DNA of 64,000 bases from contig NCCV01000005.1 of assembly GCA_002279825.1 (NCBI GenBank), positions 1-64,000 on the forward strand, read 5' to 3'. The DNA is from Sphingomonadales bacterium 12-68-11 (GTDB lineage: Bacteria > Pseudomonadota > Alphaproteobacteria > Sphingomonadales > Sphingomonadaceae). Below the pieces are notes generated by a model. The model was given only the letters and a program-made list of their open reading frames with translations, was not told where the DNA came from and did no database searches. Position 1 is the first letter of the stretch. Each line of letters begins with the position of its first letter. Below are positions 50,519-58,319 of the stretch, piece by piece. A program made the position numbers and the translations under genes.

Positions 50519-53008
50519 TTAGAGCCCGACGACGCCGCCGTCCGTCTTGGTAATCGCGACGATCGCCGAGCGGGGACGCGTGCCGGCAGGCGCGGGGCCG
50601 GCCTGGCTGGCCGGCCAGGCGCTGGTCGGCGCCGTCGGCGTACCGTTCTCACCGGGGTGCTGGATTCCAACGAAAAGCGTGCGGCCGTCGGGCGTGGTAT
50701 CGACCCCGGTGATTTCGCACTCAATCGGACCGACCAGGAAGCGCTTGAGCGTCGCGGCCGTCGCTGCCGCACCGACGCGGGTCGCCTGCGTTGCGGTCGC
50801 GCCGCCGGACCCGACGTTGGTGATCGTGCGCGCCCCGCCGTCGCCGGTCGGGCCGGGCAAAGCGGCCAGCATCTGGTTGTTGGTGCGGTCGGTGAAGGCG
50901 CCGTCGTCGGTCTGGATCCACAGCAGCGGACGGATCAGGCCCGAGGGATTCTGCGGGCGCGAGAACCACAGCCCGTCCGGGCTGGAGAAGTCGTTGTCTG
51001 CGGTCAGCCCCGAGATATTGACGTCGGCGTTCGAGTCCGCCGAGTCCGCCCCGAACAGGTAGATGTCCCAGGTGAAGGTGGTTGCCGCGGGATCTTCCTG
51101 GCCGCCCGACTGGGCTTCGCGCAGCCGCAGGATGTGGCCGTTGGGATTGCCGAACTGGTTGGTGGCGGGCGTGCCGCGCGGGTCGTTGTAGTGGCGCGGG
51201 TTCGCCGCATCGGTGCCGTTCAGCGGGCGCAGCGTGGCGTTGTTGTTGGTCAACGTCAGGTAGATGTCGCCGTTGGCCCAGCTGGTCGCGGTCCATTCCG
51301 GCCGGTCCATCTTGGTCGCGCCAACCGCATCGCCGGCCAGCCGGGTGTTGACCAGGATGTCGATCTGGTCGGCGAACACGTAAGCGGGATCGGCGCCCAC
51401 CGCCGGGCGGTCCGGGACCTGCCCGAACACGAGCGGCAGCCAGGTGCCGGTGCCATCGGCATTGAACTTGGCGACGTAGAGCGTCCCCTGGTCGAGATAC
51501 TTGTCGCCCACGGCGAGGCGGTCGGTGCGCTGTGCGTCGGCCGGATCCCACACGGCGTTCGTCACGAACTTGTAGAAGTATTCACCGCGCGCGTCGTCGC
51601 CGAGATAGACGGCCAACTTGCGACCCGAGATGAAGCGTCCGTACCAGGCGCCCTCATGCCCGAAGCGGCCGAGCGCGGTGCGCTTGCGGGGCACCGAGGT
51701 CGGATCGTAGGGGTCGAACTCGACGCACCAACCATACTGGTTCGGCTCGTTGCGCCAGTCGGTCGTCGCCGAGCCGCCCACCGTCGCGCGCGCGTCCCAG
51801 CGTTTGATGGCCGTATTGGTGGTGGCCACCGTAGACCAACGATAGTTGGCGTTGGCTTCGCTCTGCGTCACGCCGTAGCGGCGCAGCGAAGTCAGCTCGC
51901 GCGCGGTGCGTTGGGCATCATCGCCGCTGCGCACGAAATAGCCGGCCCAATTCTCCTCGCAGGTGATGTTGGTCGCCCACAGCGTGTGGCCGTTGGCGCA
52001 GTTGTTGATCGTGCCGCGGCCTGCGGTTCCGTCGGTCGAGTACGGCGTGCGCAGGAAAGCGCTGCCCCGCACCGGGCCGTTGAAAACCACCGGCGTGTTG
52101 GGAGTGATACGGCGGTTGAAAGTGCTGTTCTGAACATAGGACCAGACCCGGTTGCCGGCGTCGCGGTACTCGACCACGGACACGCCGTGGGCTTCGATCT
52201 CCTTGATCACTTCCGCCTCGGGCCGCGCGACCACCGCGCCGCTGACGCCGGTCGGGCCGTTCGGGTGCAGGTACTGGACGTTGAGGTTCTCGTGGTTCTG
52301 GACCATCAACCCGCGCGTCGAGCCGTTGTCGTCGCGCGCACCGGTGGCGCTCAGCCCGTACCAGTAGAGCGCGTCGCCGTGGTCGCCGATGCGCTGGGCG
52401 TAGTTGGTGTCGGTGCCGTTGTTGGCGAAGGCCGGCACGCCGGCGGCGATCGGATCGCCGAGCCGGGTCAGCACCGTCACGGTGTAGCCGGCCGGGACGG
52501 TGACCACATCGTTGCGGTTCTTGGGCACGGCGGTGAAGCCGAGCTGGATCGGGTTGACCGTGACGGTCGTGGTATCCGACGATCCACCCGCCGCCGCGAG
52601 CTGGAAGGTCAAGGTGGTGGCCGCCGAAACCGCCGGCGCGATGAAGCTGGCCGACAGGGTGTTGGCGTTGGTCAGCGTGACCGTGGGACCCGCGGTCTGC
52701 GTCCAGGTGACGCCGACCCCGGCGCCCGAGGCGGCGGTGCCGACCAGCGTGACTGCGCGGCCCGCGCTGGTGGTCAGCGCGCCGCCGGCATCCACGGAGT
52801 CGCCGGCCACCGGGCTCAGGAAGTCCGAATCGCACGCGGCGAGCAGCGAAGTGCCGAGGAACGCCGTGGCGGTCGCGGTGGCGCCGCCCATCAGGGTCTG
52901 GCGGCGCGAATAGCGTTCGGCGACGATGTCGTTCAGGTGCGCGTTGTCGGTCCGGTTGGTATCAACGTCGCCGTCGCTATAGCCGTTTAGTTGAACGATC
53001 TCACTCAT
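50519..53008 (-). CDS. Tat-exported PhoX-type phosphatase (DUF839) with an Ig-like domain
   Basis: 829 residues. A polar N-terminus leads to the twin-arginine signal YSRRQTLMGGATATATAFLGTSLLAACDSD, which also offers a lipobox-like LAAC. Next is a Ser/Thr/Val-rich Ig/PKD-like domain (GGALTTSAGRAVTLVGTAASG...TVTLTNANTLSASFIAP) of ~90 residues. The rest is the PhoX/DUF839 propeller: HGDALYWYGLSATG, GLMVQNHENLNVQYLHPNG, CANGHTLWATNITCEENWAGYF, GRFGHEGAWYGRF and RPEWTATSWANGDIYLTLTNN. PhoX enzymes are Ca/Fe-dependent alkaline phosphatases. The AGGGGG ribosome site supports the start. Confidence 0.92.
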   Translation of the reverse strand: MSEIVQLNGYSDGDVDTNRTDNAHLNDIVAERYSRRQTLMGGATATATAFLGTSLLAACDSDFLSPVAGDSVDAGGALTTSAGRAVTLVGTAASGAGVGVTWTQTAGPTVTLTNANTLSASFIAPAVSAATTLTFQLAAAGGSSDTTTVTVNPIQLGFTAVPKNRNDVVTVPAGYTVTVLTRLGDPIAAGVPAFANNGTDTNYAQRIGDHGDALYWYGLSATGARDDNGSTRGLMVQNHENLNVQYLHPNGPTGVSGAVVARPEAEVIKEIEAHGVSVVEYRDAGNRVWSYVQNSTFNRRITPNTPVVFNGPVRGSAFLRTPYSTDGTAGRGTINNCANGHTLWATNITCEENWAGYFVRSGDDAQRTARELTSLRRYGVTQSEANANYRWSTVATTNTAIKRWDARATVGGSATTDWRNEPNQYGWCVEFDPYDPTSVPRKRTALGRFGHEGAWYGRFISGRKLAVYLGDDARGEYFYKFVTNAVWDPADAQRTDRLAVGDKYLDQGTLYVAKFNADGTGTWLPLVFGQVPDRPAVGADPAYVFADQIDILVNTRLAGDAVGATKMDRPEWTATSWANGDIYLTLTNNNATLRPLNGTDAANPRHYNDPRGTPATNQFGNPNGHILRLREAQSGGQEDPAATTFTWDIYLFGADSADSNADVNISGLTADNDFSSPDGLWFSRPQNPSGLIRPLLWIQTDDGAFTDRTNNQMLAALPGPTGDGGARTITNVGSGGATATQATRVGAAATAATLKRFLVGPIECEITGVDTTPDGRTLFVGIQHPGENGTPTAPTSAWPASQAGPAPAGTRPRSAIVAITKTDGGVVGL

Positions 53009-53145
53009 CGCAAACCCCCTGGATTCGTTGTCTGGGGGCAGGGTTATCCGGCAATTGTGACCGCTAGAGGCGATTCACGAGGCAGTTAGATTTCCAAAAT
53101 GTGACAATCATTTTACGAACGCGTCCACTGTCCCGCGTGGACTCG

Positions 53146-54387
53146 CTATTCCGCGGCTTGCGCGTCGTGGCCGGCCGCGACCGCCGCCTGTTCGCGGTCC
53201 AACTGGGCCCGACTTTTCTTTTCCGCGGCGGTCTTTAACTGGCCGCAGGCGGCATCGATGTCACGGCCGCGCGGGGTGCGCACGGGCGCGGAGATTCCGC
53301 CTTCGAACACGATCTCGGAGAAGCGCCGGATCCGCTCGGGGCTCGAACATTCGTAGCCCGCGCCGGGCCACGGATTGAATGGGATCAGGTTGACCTTGGC
53401 GGGCAGCTTGAACTGGTTGATCAGCCGCACCAGCTCGCGCGCGTCGTCGTCGCTGTCGTTCTTGTCCTTGAGCATGACGTATTCGAACGTGATCCGCCGC
53501 GCGTTCGACGCGCCGGGATAGGCGGCGCAGGCTTCGAGCAACTGCTCGAGCCCGTACTTGCGGTTGAGCGGTACGATCTCGTCGCGCACTTGCTTGTTGG
53601 TGGCGTGGAGCGAAACCGCCAGGTTGACGCCGATTTCCTCGCCGCAGCGCGCCATCATCGGCACCACGCCGCTGGTCGACAACGTGATGCGCCGCTTGGA
53701 GAGCGCCAGCCCGTCGCCGTCCATCACCAGCCTGAGCGCGTCGCGCACGTTGTCGAAGTTATAGAGCGGCTCGCCCATGCCCATCATCACGATGTTGGTC
53801 AGCAAGCGGCCGTCCGAAGTGTACTCGGCTTCGTCTTCTTCTTCAGCCACATCCATGCGGCCCCTCGGCCACTCACCGAGCGCGTCGCGCGCCAGCATGA
53901 CCTGGCCGACGATCTCGCCCGGGGTCAGGTTGCGCACCAGCTTCATCGTGCCGGTGTGGCAGAATGTGCAGTTGAGCGTGCAGCCGACCTGGCTCGAGAC
54001 GCACAGTGTGCCGCGGTCGGCGTCGGGGATGAACACCATTTCGAAGTCGTGCCCGTCGGGGGTGCGCAGCAGCCATTTGCGCGTGCCGTCGGTCGAATGC
54101 TGGGCCTCGACCACCTCGGGCCGCCCGATCACGAAGCGCTCGGTGAGCCACGGGCGCATCGGCTTGGCGATGTCGGTCATCGCCTCGAACTCGGTCACCC
54201 CGCGGTGGTAGAGCCAGTGGAACACCTGCTTGGCGCGCAGCTTGGCTTGCCGCGGGTCGAGACCCGCCTCGGCGAACAGCTCGGCGATCCGCGCGCGCGG
54301 CAATCCGATCAGATCGACGCGCCCATCCGCCCGCGGCGTAAAGTCGCGCGCCACGGGCACGGGGTCGATGTGGCCGGGAATTTGCAT
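53146..54387 (-). CDS. rlmN: 23S rRNA (adenine2503-C2)-methyltransferase / tRNA A37
   Basis: 413 residues. A radical-SAM enzyme: the 4Fe-4S motif is [17 protein letters not shown] (CxxxCxxC), with [40 protein letters not shown] and the second catalytic cysteine in DAACGQL. It methylates A2503 of 23S rRNA and A37 of some tRNAs. Its ATG begins right after the TAG of the NYN gene (no gap), so the two are co-transcribed and probably translationally coupled. Confidence 0.97.
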   Translation of the reverse strand: MQIPGHIDPVPVARDFTPRADGRVDLIGLPRARIAELFAEAGLDPRQAKLRAKQVFHWLYHRGVTEFEAMTDIAKPMRPWLTERFVIGRPEVVEAQHSTDGTRKWLLRTPDGHDFEMVFIPDADRGTLCVSSQVGCTLNCTFCHTGTMKLVRNLTPGEIVGQVMLARDALGEWPRGRMDVAEEEDEAEYTSDGRLLTNIVMMGMGEPLYNFDNVRDALRLVMDGDGLALSKRRITLSTSGVVPMMARCGEEIGVNLAVSLHATNKQVRDEIVPLNRKYGLEQLLEACAAYPGASNARRITFEYVMLKDKNDSDDDARELVRLINQFKLPAKVNLIPFNPWPGAGYECSSPERIRRFSEIVFEGGISAPVRTPRGRDIDAACGQLKTAAEKKSRAQLDREQAAVAAGHDAQAAE

Positions 54388-55110
54388 CTACTCGCCGCTC
54401 ATCTCGTGGCGTTTCGGCATGAAGCAATCGCGGAGCGCATCCACGTGTTCCAGCAAATCCGGTGCTGCCTGACGTTCGCCCATCCTGTCGAGCACGACGT
54501 CGATGCCCTCTCGTCGTGCCAGTTTAGCTGCAGGCACGAAATCCGCATCAGCGGCAACGATCACGATTTGGTCAGCTTGCTTTTTGAAGGCGAGTGAGGC
54601 GACATCCAACCCTAGCCGCATGTCTACACCTTTCTGCTTGGTGTCGATCTCGAAGTCGTCGTCAGCAGCGACGAATGCGGTTGGCGAAGCAATTAGTCGT
54701 GCTGTCGCGGATTCAGTCAGACGCCAACGTGAAGTCTCGTTTAGCCGGCCCAAACGTAAAGCAACCTTGCGAAGTTTCAGGACTTCGCGATGCAGTTCAC
54801 GACGGAAGATTGCTTCCTTTGATTTGCTGAAGTCGATTGAGCGCTTGCCCAGAGGGGTATGCATGCGCTTCTCGAGTGGAGGGCAGTCGTAGAAGAAGAT
54901 GCGGTAAAATTGACGAGATTCGGCGAGTAGGCTGTTTTTGGAGACCTGCTCCATGACCTCGTTTGGACCAATGCGCTGAACCAGATGCCAGTACGCGAGC
55001 ATTCCCAGACCGTGGGCAACGCTGGTCGGATCGGCTCGATCGTGGTCGGGGAAGCAACTCTTGAAGCGGCGCAAGAAGAAGGCGCCATCAACCAATATCG
55101 CGGTTGCCAT
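54388..55110 (-). CDS. NYN (PIN-like) domain nuclease
   Basis: 240 residues starting MATAILVDGAFFLRRFK. The acidic residues of the NYN/LabA fold are visible in ILVDGAFF, KGVDMRLGLDVASLAF and VIVAADADFVPAAKLARREG. Such proteins are predicted RNases acting on structured RNA or tRNA. It joins rlmN with no gap (TAG then ATG), an RNA-processing pairing. Base composition is clearly lower in GC than rlmN. A structured RNA leader and a good promoter lie upstream. Confidence 0.88.
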   Translation of the reverse strand: MATAILVDGAFFLRRFKSCFPDHDRADPTSVAHGLGMLAYWHLVQRIGPNEVMEQVSKNSLLAESRQFYRIFFYDCPPLEKRMHTPLGKRSIDFSKSKEAIFRRELHREVLKLRKVALRLGRLNETSRWRLTESATARLIASPTAFVAADDDFEIDTKQKGVDMRLGLDVASLAFKKQADQIVIVAADADFVPAAKLARREGIDVVLDRMGERQAAPDLLEHVDALRDCFMPKRHEMSGE

Positions 55111-55121
55111 TTCAGCTTGCC

Positions 55122-55203
55122 TAAAAAGAGATGTCCCCGGGAGCTGCCTTGAGAGGATGACCTGCTCTTGCGAGCGCCTCAAGGGAGCAAACCGGGGACG
55201 GGA
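55122..55203 (-). ncRNA. Structured leader RNA upstream of the NYN nuclease gene
   Basis: On the minus strand, GTCCCCGG (55199-55192) pairs with CCGGGGAC (55140-55133). Inside, GCTCCCTTGAG (55188-55178) pairs with CTCAAGGCAGC (55153-55143) with one mismatch. The tip contains GCTC-GCAA-GAGC, a stem with a GNRA-type tetraloop. Five bases after the stem comes TTTTT (55127-55123). The ~80-base RNA could be a terminator/attenuator for the NYN-rlmN operon or a separate small RNA. I do not recognise a known family. Confidence 0.55.
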
Positions 55204-55210
55204 TTGCTCC

Positions 55211-55238
55211 TATATACACGAGATCGTCGAAAATTCAA
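55211..55238 (-). promoter_or_regulatory. Sigma-70-like promoter for the NYN leader RNA
   Basis: -35 TTGAAT (55233-55238) and -10 TATATA (55211-55216) on the minus strand, spaced 16 bases, in a region that is otherwise GC-rich. Transcription would start near 55204, just before the structured RNA. Confidence 0.6.
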
Positions 55239-55459
55239 TCAGACGAGCGAGGCACTCCCGCCGGGGTGCGCCAACGCTGTTGCAGTGCAGCGCGTTCCCG
55301 CCGCCGAGCGCCCGCTTGCCACCGACCGGCCCACCGGTGTTGCCGAAAAACATCAACTTTTTCGTTATGTTAGGTTCATGAAACTGGAAGGCTGGCGAAC
55401 CATTTCCACCGTCCGCGGCTTGATCCGCGCATTACGTGAAGAATGAAATGGAGCATAAC

Positions 55460-56110
55460 ATGAAACAGCGTCTGGCCCTTTTCGCCGCCGTCTCGGCGGC
55501 CGCCCTGGCGGTTCCCGCCGCGGCGCAGGACAGCGACACCTTCACCGGGTTCCGCATCGAAGCCCTCGGCGGCTACGACAGCAGCCAGCCCGGAAGCACG
55601 GTCGATGTGCCTAACGTCGACCAGAGCTTCGACGGCGTGAACTACGGCGTCGGCGTCGGCTACGATGTCGATCTCGGCAGCGTGGTGCTCGGCGCCGAAG
55701 CGGAGTTCATGGAGTCCGAAGCCAAGACCGACTTCGACACCTCGGGCTTCGCCACCTACGGCATCGCCAATGTCGATGCCGGGCGCGACTTCTACGTCGG
55801 CGCGCGCGCCGGCTTCAAGCTCGGCGACCGGACGCTGATCTACGGCAAGGGCGGTTATACCAACGCCAAGTACAATCTGCTGGCGACCGACAACACCACC
55901 GACACCGAAACCAACCTCAAGACCGACGGCTGGCGCGTCGGCGGCGGCGCCGAAGTGGCGCTGACCGACCGGTTCTTCGTCAAGGGCGAGTATCGTTACT
56001 CGAACTACGGCGGCGGCGAGATCGAATCGCCGACCGGGGTCGAGAGCGACAACTTCGACGTCGACCTCGATCGCCACCAGTTCGTGGTCGGGGCCGGTCT
56101 GCGCTTCTGA
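55460..56110 (+). CDS. OmpA/opacity-type outer-membrane beta-barrel protein
   Basis: 216 residues. The start at 55460 has a GGAG ribosome site and gives a signal peptide (MKQRLALFAAVSAAALAVPAAAQ). The rest forms eight predicted strands with the pattern GFRIEALGGYDSSQPG, GVGYDVDLGSVVLGAEAEF, FYVGARAGFKLGDRTLIYGKGGYT, DGWRVGGGAEVALTDRFFVKGEYRYSNYGGG and ends in aromatic VVGAGLRF. Members sit in the outer membrane as small barrels. An intrinsic terminator follows. Confidence 0.92.
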   Translation: MKQRLALFAAVSAAALAVPAAAQDSDTFTGFRIEALGGYDSSQPGSTVDVPNVDQSFDGVNYGVGVGYDVDLGSVVLGAEAEFMESEAKTDFDTSGFATYGIANVDAGRDFYVGARAGFKLGDRTLIYGKGGYTNAKYNLLATDNTTDTETNLKTDGWRVGGGAEVALTDRFFVKGEYRYSNYGGGEIESPTGVESDNFDVDLDRHQFVVGAGLRF

Positions 56111-56134
56111 GCGTAGCCTCGGCTAAGTGAACGG

Positions 56135-56165
56135 CGGGCCGGAGGGGAGACCTTCCGGCCCGTTT
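56135..56165 (+). terminator. Intrinsic terminator of the porin gene
   Basis: 9-bp arms CGGGCCGGA (56135-56143) and TCCGGCCCG (56154-56162) followed by TTT, 24 bases after the stop. Only two bases separate it from the end of the convergent gene at 56168. Confidence 0.8.
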
Positions 56166-56167
56166 CG

Positions 56168-56650
56168 CTAGCGGATCCGCGCGCAGCCGACAGTGGCCGC
56201 GTCCATCGCCGTCGCCGCTCCGTCGAGGGTGTAGCGATCGGTGAAGCGACGGCCGGTGCGGTCGGTCGCGATCACGCTCATGGTCCGGGCGGACCGCATC
56301 GCCGCCACGATCGCCGCGTCGTCGCGCCGGTCCTGCGCCCAGGCGTCGGCGCCCGAACCGGTCAGGGCGAACGCCTGCCCGCCCAGCGTCAGGCGCACGC
56401 GCGCCGCGGGCGCCAGTTCGCGCGACAGCCGGACATGCACTTGCCCGCGTACCTGCCGCTTCGGCCAGGTGCCGATGCTGGCGAACGGCGCTCCGTCCGG
56501 TGCCGCATTGCTCGCCGCCGCGATCGCATAGCAGCGCGGCACCTGCGGATCGCGAAACGCCGCCCAATCGCCGAATACGCCCAGCCCATCGCGCGCCAGC
56601 GCGGGCGCGCATAGCGCTAAGCACAGGAGAGCGAAGGCGAAGGAGCGCAC
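56168..56650 (-). CDS. Secreted protein of unknown function
   Basis: 160 residues from a GTG giving a signal peptide (MRSFAFALLCLALCAPALA). An ATG at 56686 is possible but less likely. The mature protein has GVFGDWAAFRDPQVPRCYAIAAAS and LTLGGQAFALTGSGADAWAQD, which recalls invasion-associated-locus-B-like proteins, though weakly. Two cysteines (PRCYAI, VGCARI) could form a disulfide. It lies 25 bases after the small gene at 56676, probably in the same transcript. Confidence 0.65.
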   Translation of the reverse strand: MRSFAFALLCLALCAPALARDGLGVFGDWAAFRDPQVPRCYAIAAASNAAPDGAPFASIGTWPKRQVRGQVHVRLSRELAPAARVRLTLGGQAFALTGSGADAWAQDRRDDAAIVAAMRSARTMSVIATDRTGRRFTDRYTLDGAATAMDAATVGCARIR

Positions 56651-56675
56651 TGGCGCTTCTCTATCCCCGGCGTGG

Positions 56676-56879
56676 TTAACCGCCAAGCAGGTCGAGATAA
56701 GCTACCACATCGTTGTCAGTGGCGAGGAACAGCCCGGCCTGGACCGCTTCGGGCTGCTCGGCGGCGCGGGCGAGGGCTTCGGCGAGCGGGCCGTAGCACA
56801 GCGTCACGGCCGCACCGCCCTCGCTGTCGCGGTCGAGGTAGTAGAGCCTGACGGTCGCGCCTTCGTGCGTCGTTCGCAT
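56676..56879 (-). CDS. Small protein of unknown function
   Basis: 67 residues starting MRTTHEGATVRLYYLDRDSEGG, with a strong GGAGGAG ribosome site. It is acidic and folds as alpha/beta by eye (LCYGPLAEALARAAEQ, GLFLATDNDVVAYLDLLGG). No known family. It probably forms a two-gene unit with the secreted protein that follows. Confidence 0.65.
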   Translation of the reverse strand: MRTTHEGATVRLYYLDRDSEGGAAVTLCYGPLAEALARAAEQPEAVQAGLFLATDNDVVAYLDLLGG

Positions 56880-57065
56880 CTGACTCCTCCGTGGTTGGCG
56901 ATCGCGGCAACACCTGCGGAACAGACCAAACGGTGCACCGTTTCCCTCTAGCGTACGCAAAGTTCCGTGCAACGGCGCGGCCGGCCGCTCCCCACAAGAC
57001 ACTTGGCACTTTGTTAAGCAATCGCGACTAGAACTACAAAGTCTATTAGTTACAAGGTAATAGTC

Positions 57066-57827
57066 ATGGCCGGATGCTCTGGTTGCGCTGATGGAAAGGC
57101 CTTGCCGTTCGCGCTCGCGGTCGCCTTCCAGCCGATCGTCGACCTCGAAACCGGATTGCCTTACGCTTACGAGGCGCTAATCCGCGGCCCCGAGGGGCAG
57201 AGCGCGGCCTGGGTGCTCGGGCAAATCGACGATGAGACCCGCTATCGCTTCGATCAGGCCTGCCGCGTCGCGGCGATCACTCAAGCGGTCGATGCCGGGC
57301 TGCTCACCGGCGATGCGAAGCTGTCGATCAACTTCATGCCCAATGCGGTCTATTCGCCGATGGCCTGCATCCAGCTCACGCTGAAGACCGCGCGCAAAGT
57401 CGGCCTGCCGATCGATCGGCTGATTTTCGAGTTCACCGAGAACGAGAAGATCGATCCCGATCATGTCCGCGCCATCGTGGAGGCCTACCGCGCGCTTGGC
57501 TTTGCGACCGCGATCGACGATTTCGGCGCCGGGCACGCCGGGCTCGGGCTGCTCGCGAACTTGCAGACCGACTGGATCAAGATCGACATGGGCCTGATCC
57601 GGGGTGTCGATGCGAGCAAGCCGCGCAGGCAAATTGTGGACGCAACCGTCAGGCTGGTGCGCGAGCTTGGCATCGCGGTCATAGCCGAGGGGGTGGAGAC
57701 CGCCGGCGAGCTAGCCGTGCTGCGCGACATCGGCGTGCGCTATGTCCAGGGCTTCTACCTGGCGCGGCCGGCGCTCGGGCGGCTGCCGATGCCCGATCTC
57801 GATCCGCGTCAGCTCCGCGCCGCCTGA
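57066..57827 (+). CDS. EAL-domain cyclic-di-GMP phosphodiesterase
   Basis: 253 residues, a stand-alone EAL domain with a short Cys-rich N-terminus (MAGCSGCADGK). Catalytic residues are kept: YEALIRG, SINFMPNAVY, FEFTENE, IDDFGAGHAGL, DWIKIDMGLI and IAEGVET. It should degrade cyclic-di-GMP. The pattern is close to the EAL parts of BLUF-EAL proteins, but no sensor domain is present. Its 3' end overlaps the convergent GreB-like gene by 19 bases. Confidence 0.92.
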   Translation: MAGCSGCADGKALPFALAVAFQPIVDLETGLPYAYEALIRGPEGQSAAWVLGQIDDETRYRFDQACRVAAITQAVDAGLLTGDAKLSINFMPNAVYSPMACIQLTLKTARKVGLPIDRLIFEFTENEKIDPDHVRAIVEAYRALGFATAIDDFGAGHAGLGLLANLQTDWIKIDMGLIRGVDASKPRRQIVDATVRLVRELGIAVIAEGVETAGELAVLRDIGVRYVQGFYLARPALGRLPMPDLDPRQLRAA

Positions 57828-58318
57828 CCGGACATCTCCTGCGGATAGGCGATGGCGGTGACTTCCCATTGCTTCTCGCCGCCGGGCAGTCGCACGGTCC
57901 TCAGGTCGCCGACCGCCGCGCCGCGCAACGCGCGGGCGATGGGCGCGCTCCAGCCGATCCGGTTCGCGGAGGCATCCTGCTCGTCGTCGCCGACGAGCGT
58001 CAGCGTCCGCTCGGCGTCGTCCTCATCGGCGATCGTCACCGTGGCGCCGAACCAGGCATGCGTGCGGTCGGCCGCCTGCGCCGGATCGAGCACGCGCGCG
58101 GCCTTCATCCGCCGGGCGAGATGGGCCAGCTCGCGGTCGATCTCGCGCATCCGTTTGCGGCCGTAGATGTAGTCGCCGTTCTCGCTGCGGTCGCCGTTGC
58201 CGGCCGCCCAGCTCACGATCGCCACGATCTCGGGCCGCTCGGTGCCGAGCAGGTGGTCGTAGCGCGCCTTGAGCGCGGCGAGGCCGGCCGGCGTGATCGG
58301 GTTGTCGGCGGGTTTCAA
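57809..58318 (-). CDS. greB: GreA/GreB-type transcript cleavage factor
   Basis: 169 residues from a TTG at 58318, the first codon near the family N-terminus (KPADNPITPAGLAALKARYDHLL). The coiled coil carries NGDRSENGDYIYGRKRMREIDRE, with the acidic tip residues that let Gre factors cut backtracked RNA. The GDRSENGDYIYGRKR pattern is the GreB type. The TTG lies two bases after the stop of the lytic transglycosylase gene, suggesting coupled translation. The 3' end overlaps the EAL gene. Confidence 0.85.
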   Translation of the reverse strand: MKPADNPITPAGLAALKARYDHLLGTERPEIVAIVSWAAGNGDRSENGDYIYGRKRMREIDRELAHLARRMKAARVLDPAQAADRTHAWFGATVTIADEDDAERTLTLVGDDEQDASANRIGWSAPIARALRGAAVGDLRTVRLPGGEKQWEVTAIAYPQEMSGQAARS

Positions 58319-58319
58319 A

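Larger units (their letters stand above)
55111..55459. other. Divergent intergenic region with the NYN leader RNA and promoter
   Basis: 349 bases between the NYN gene (minus) and the porin gene (plus). It holds the structured RNA (55122-55203) and its promoter (55211-55238), listed separately. The half next to the porin has an AT-rich patch (ACTTTTTCGTTATGTTAGG near 55350), a likely porin promoter area. Confidence 0.6.

Noticed and set aside
52990..53120. Pho box upstream of the PhoX-type gene
   Set aside because: Only one half-site-like TTGTCAC is visible on the minus strand; the second half does not match, so phosphate control cannot be claimed.
55122..55203. Signal recognition particle RNA or tmRNA as identity of the structured RNA
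   Set aside because: The conserved GGTCAGG...GGAAGCAGCC core of SRP RNA and the tRNA-like ends of tmRNA are missing.
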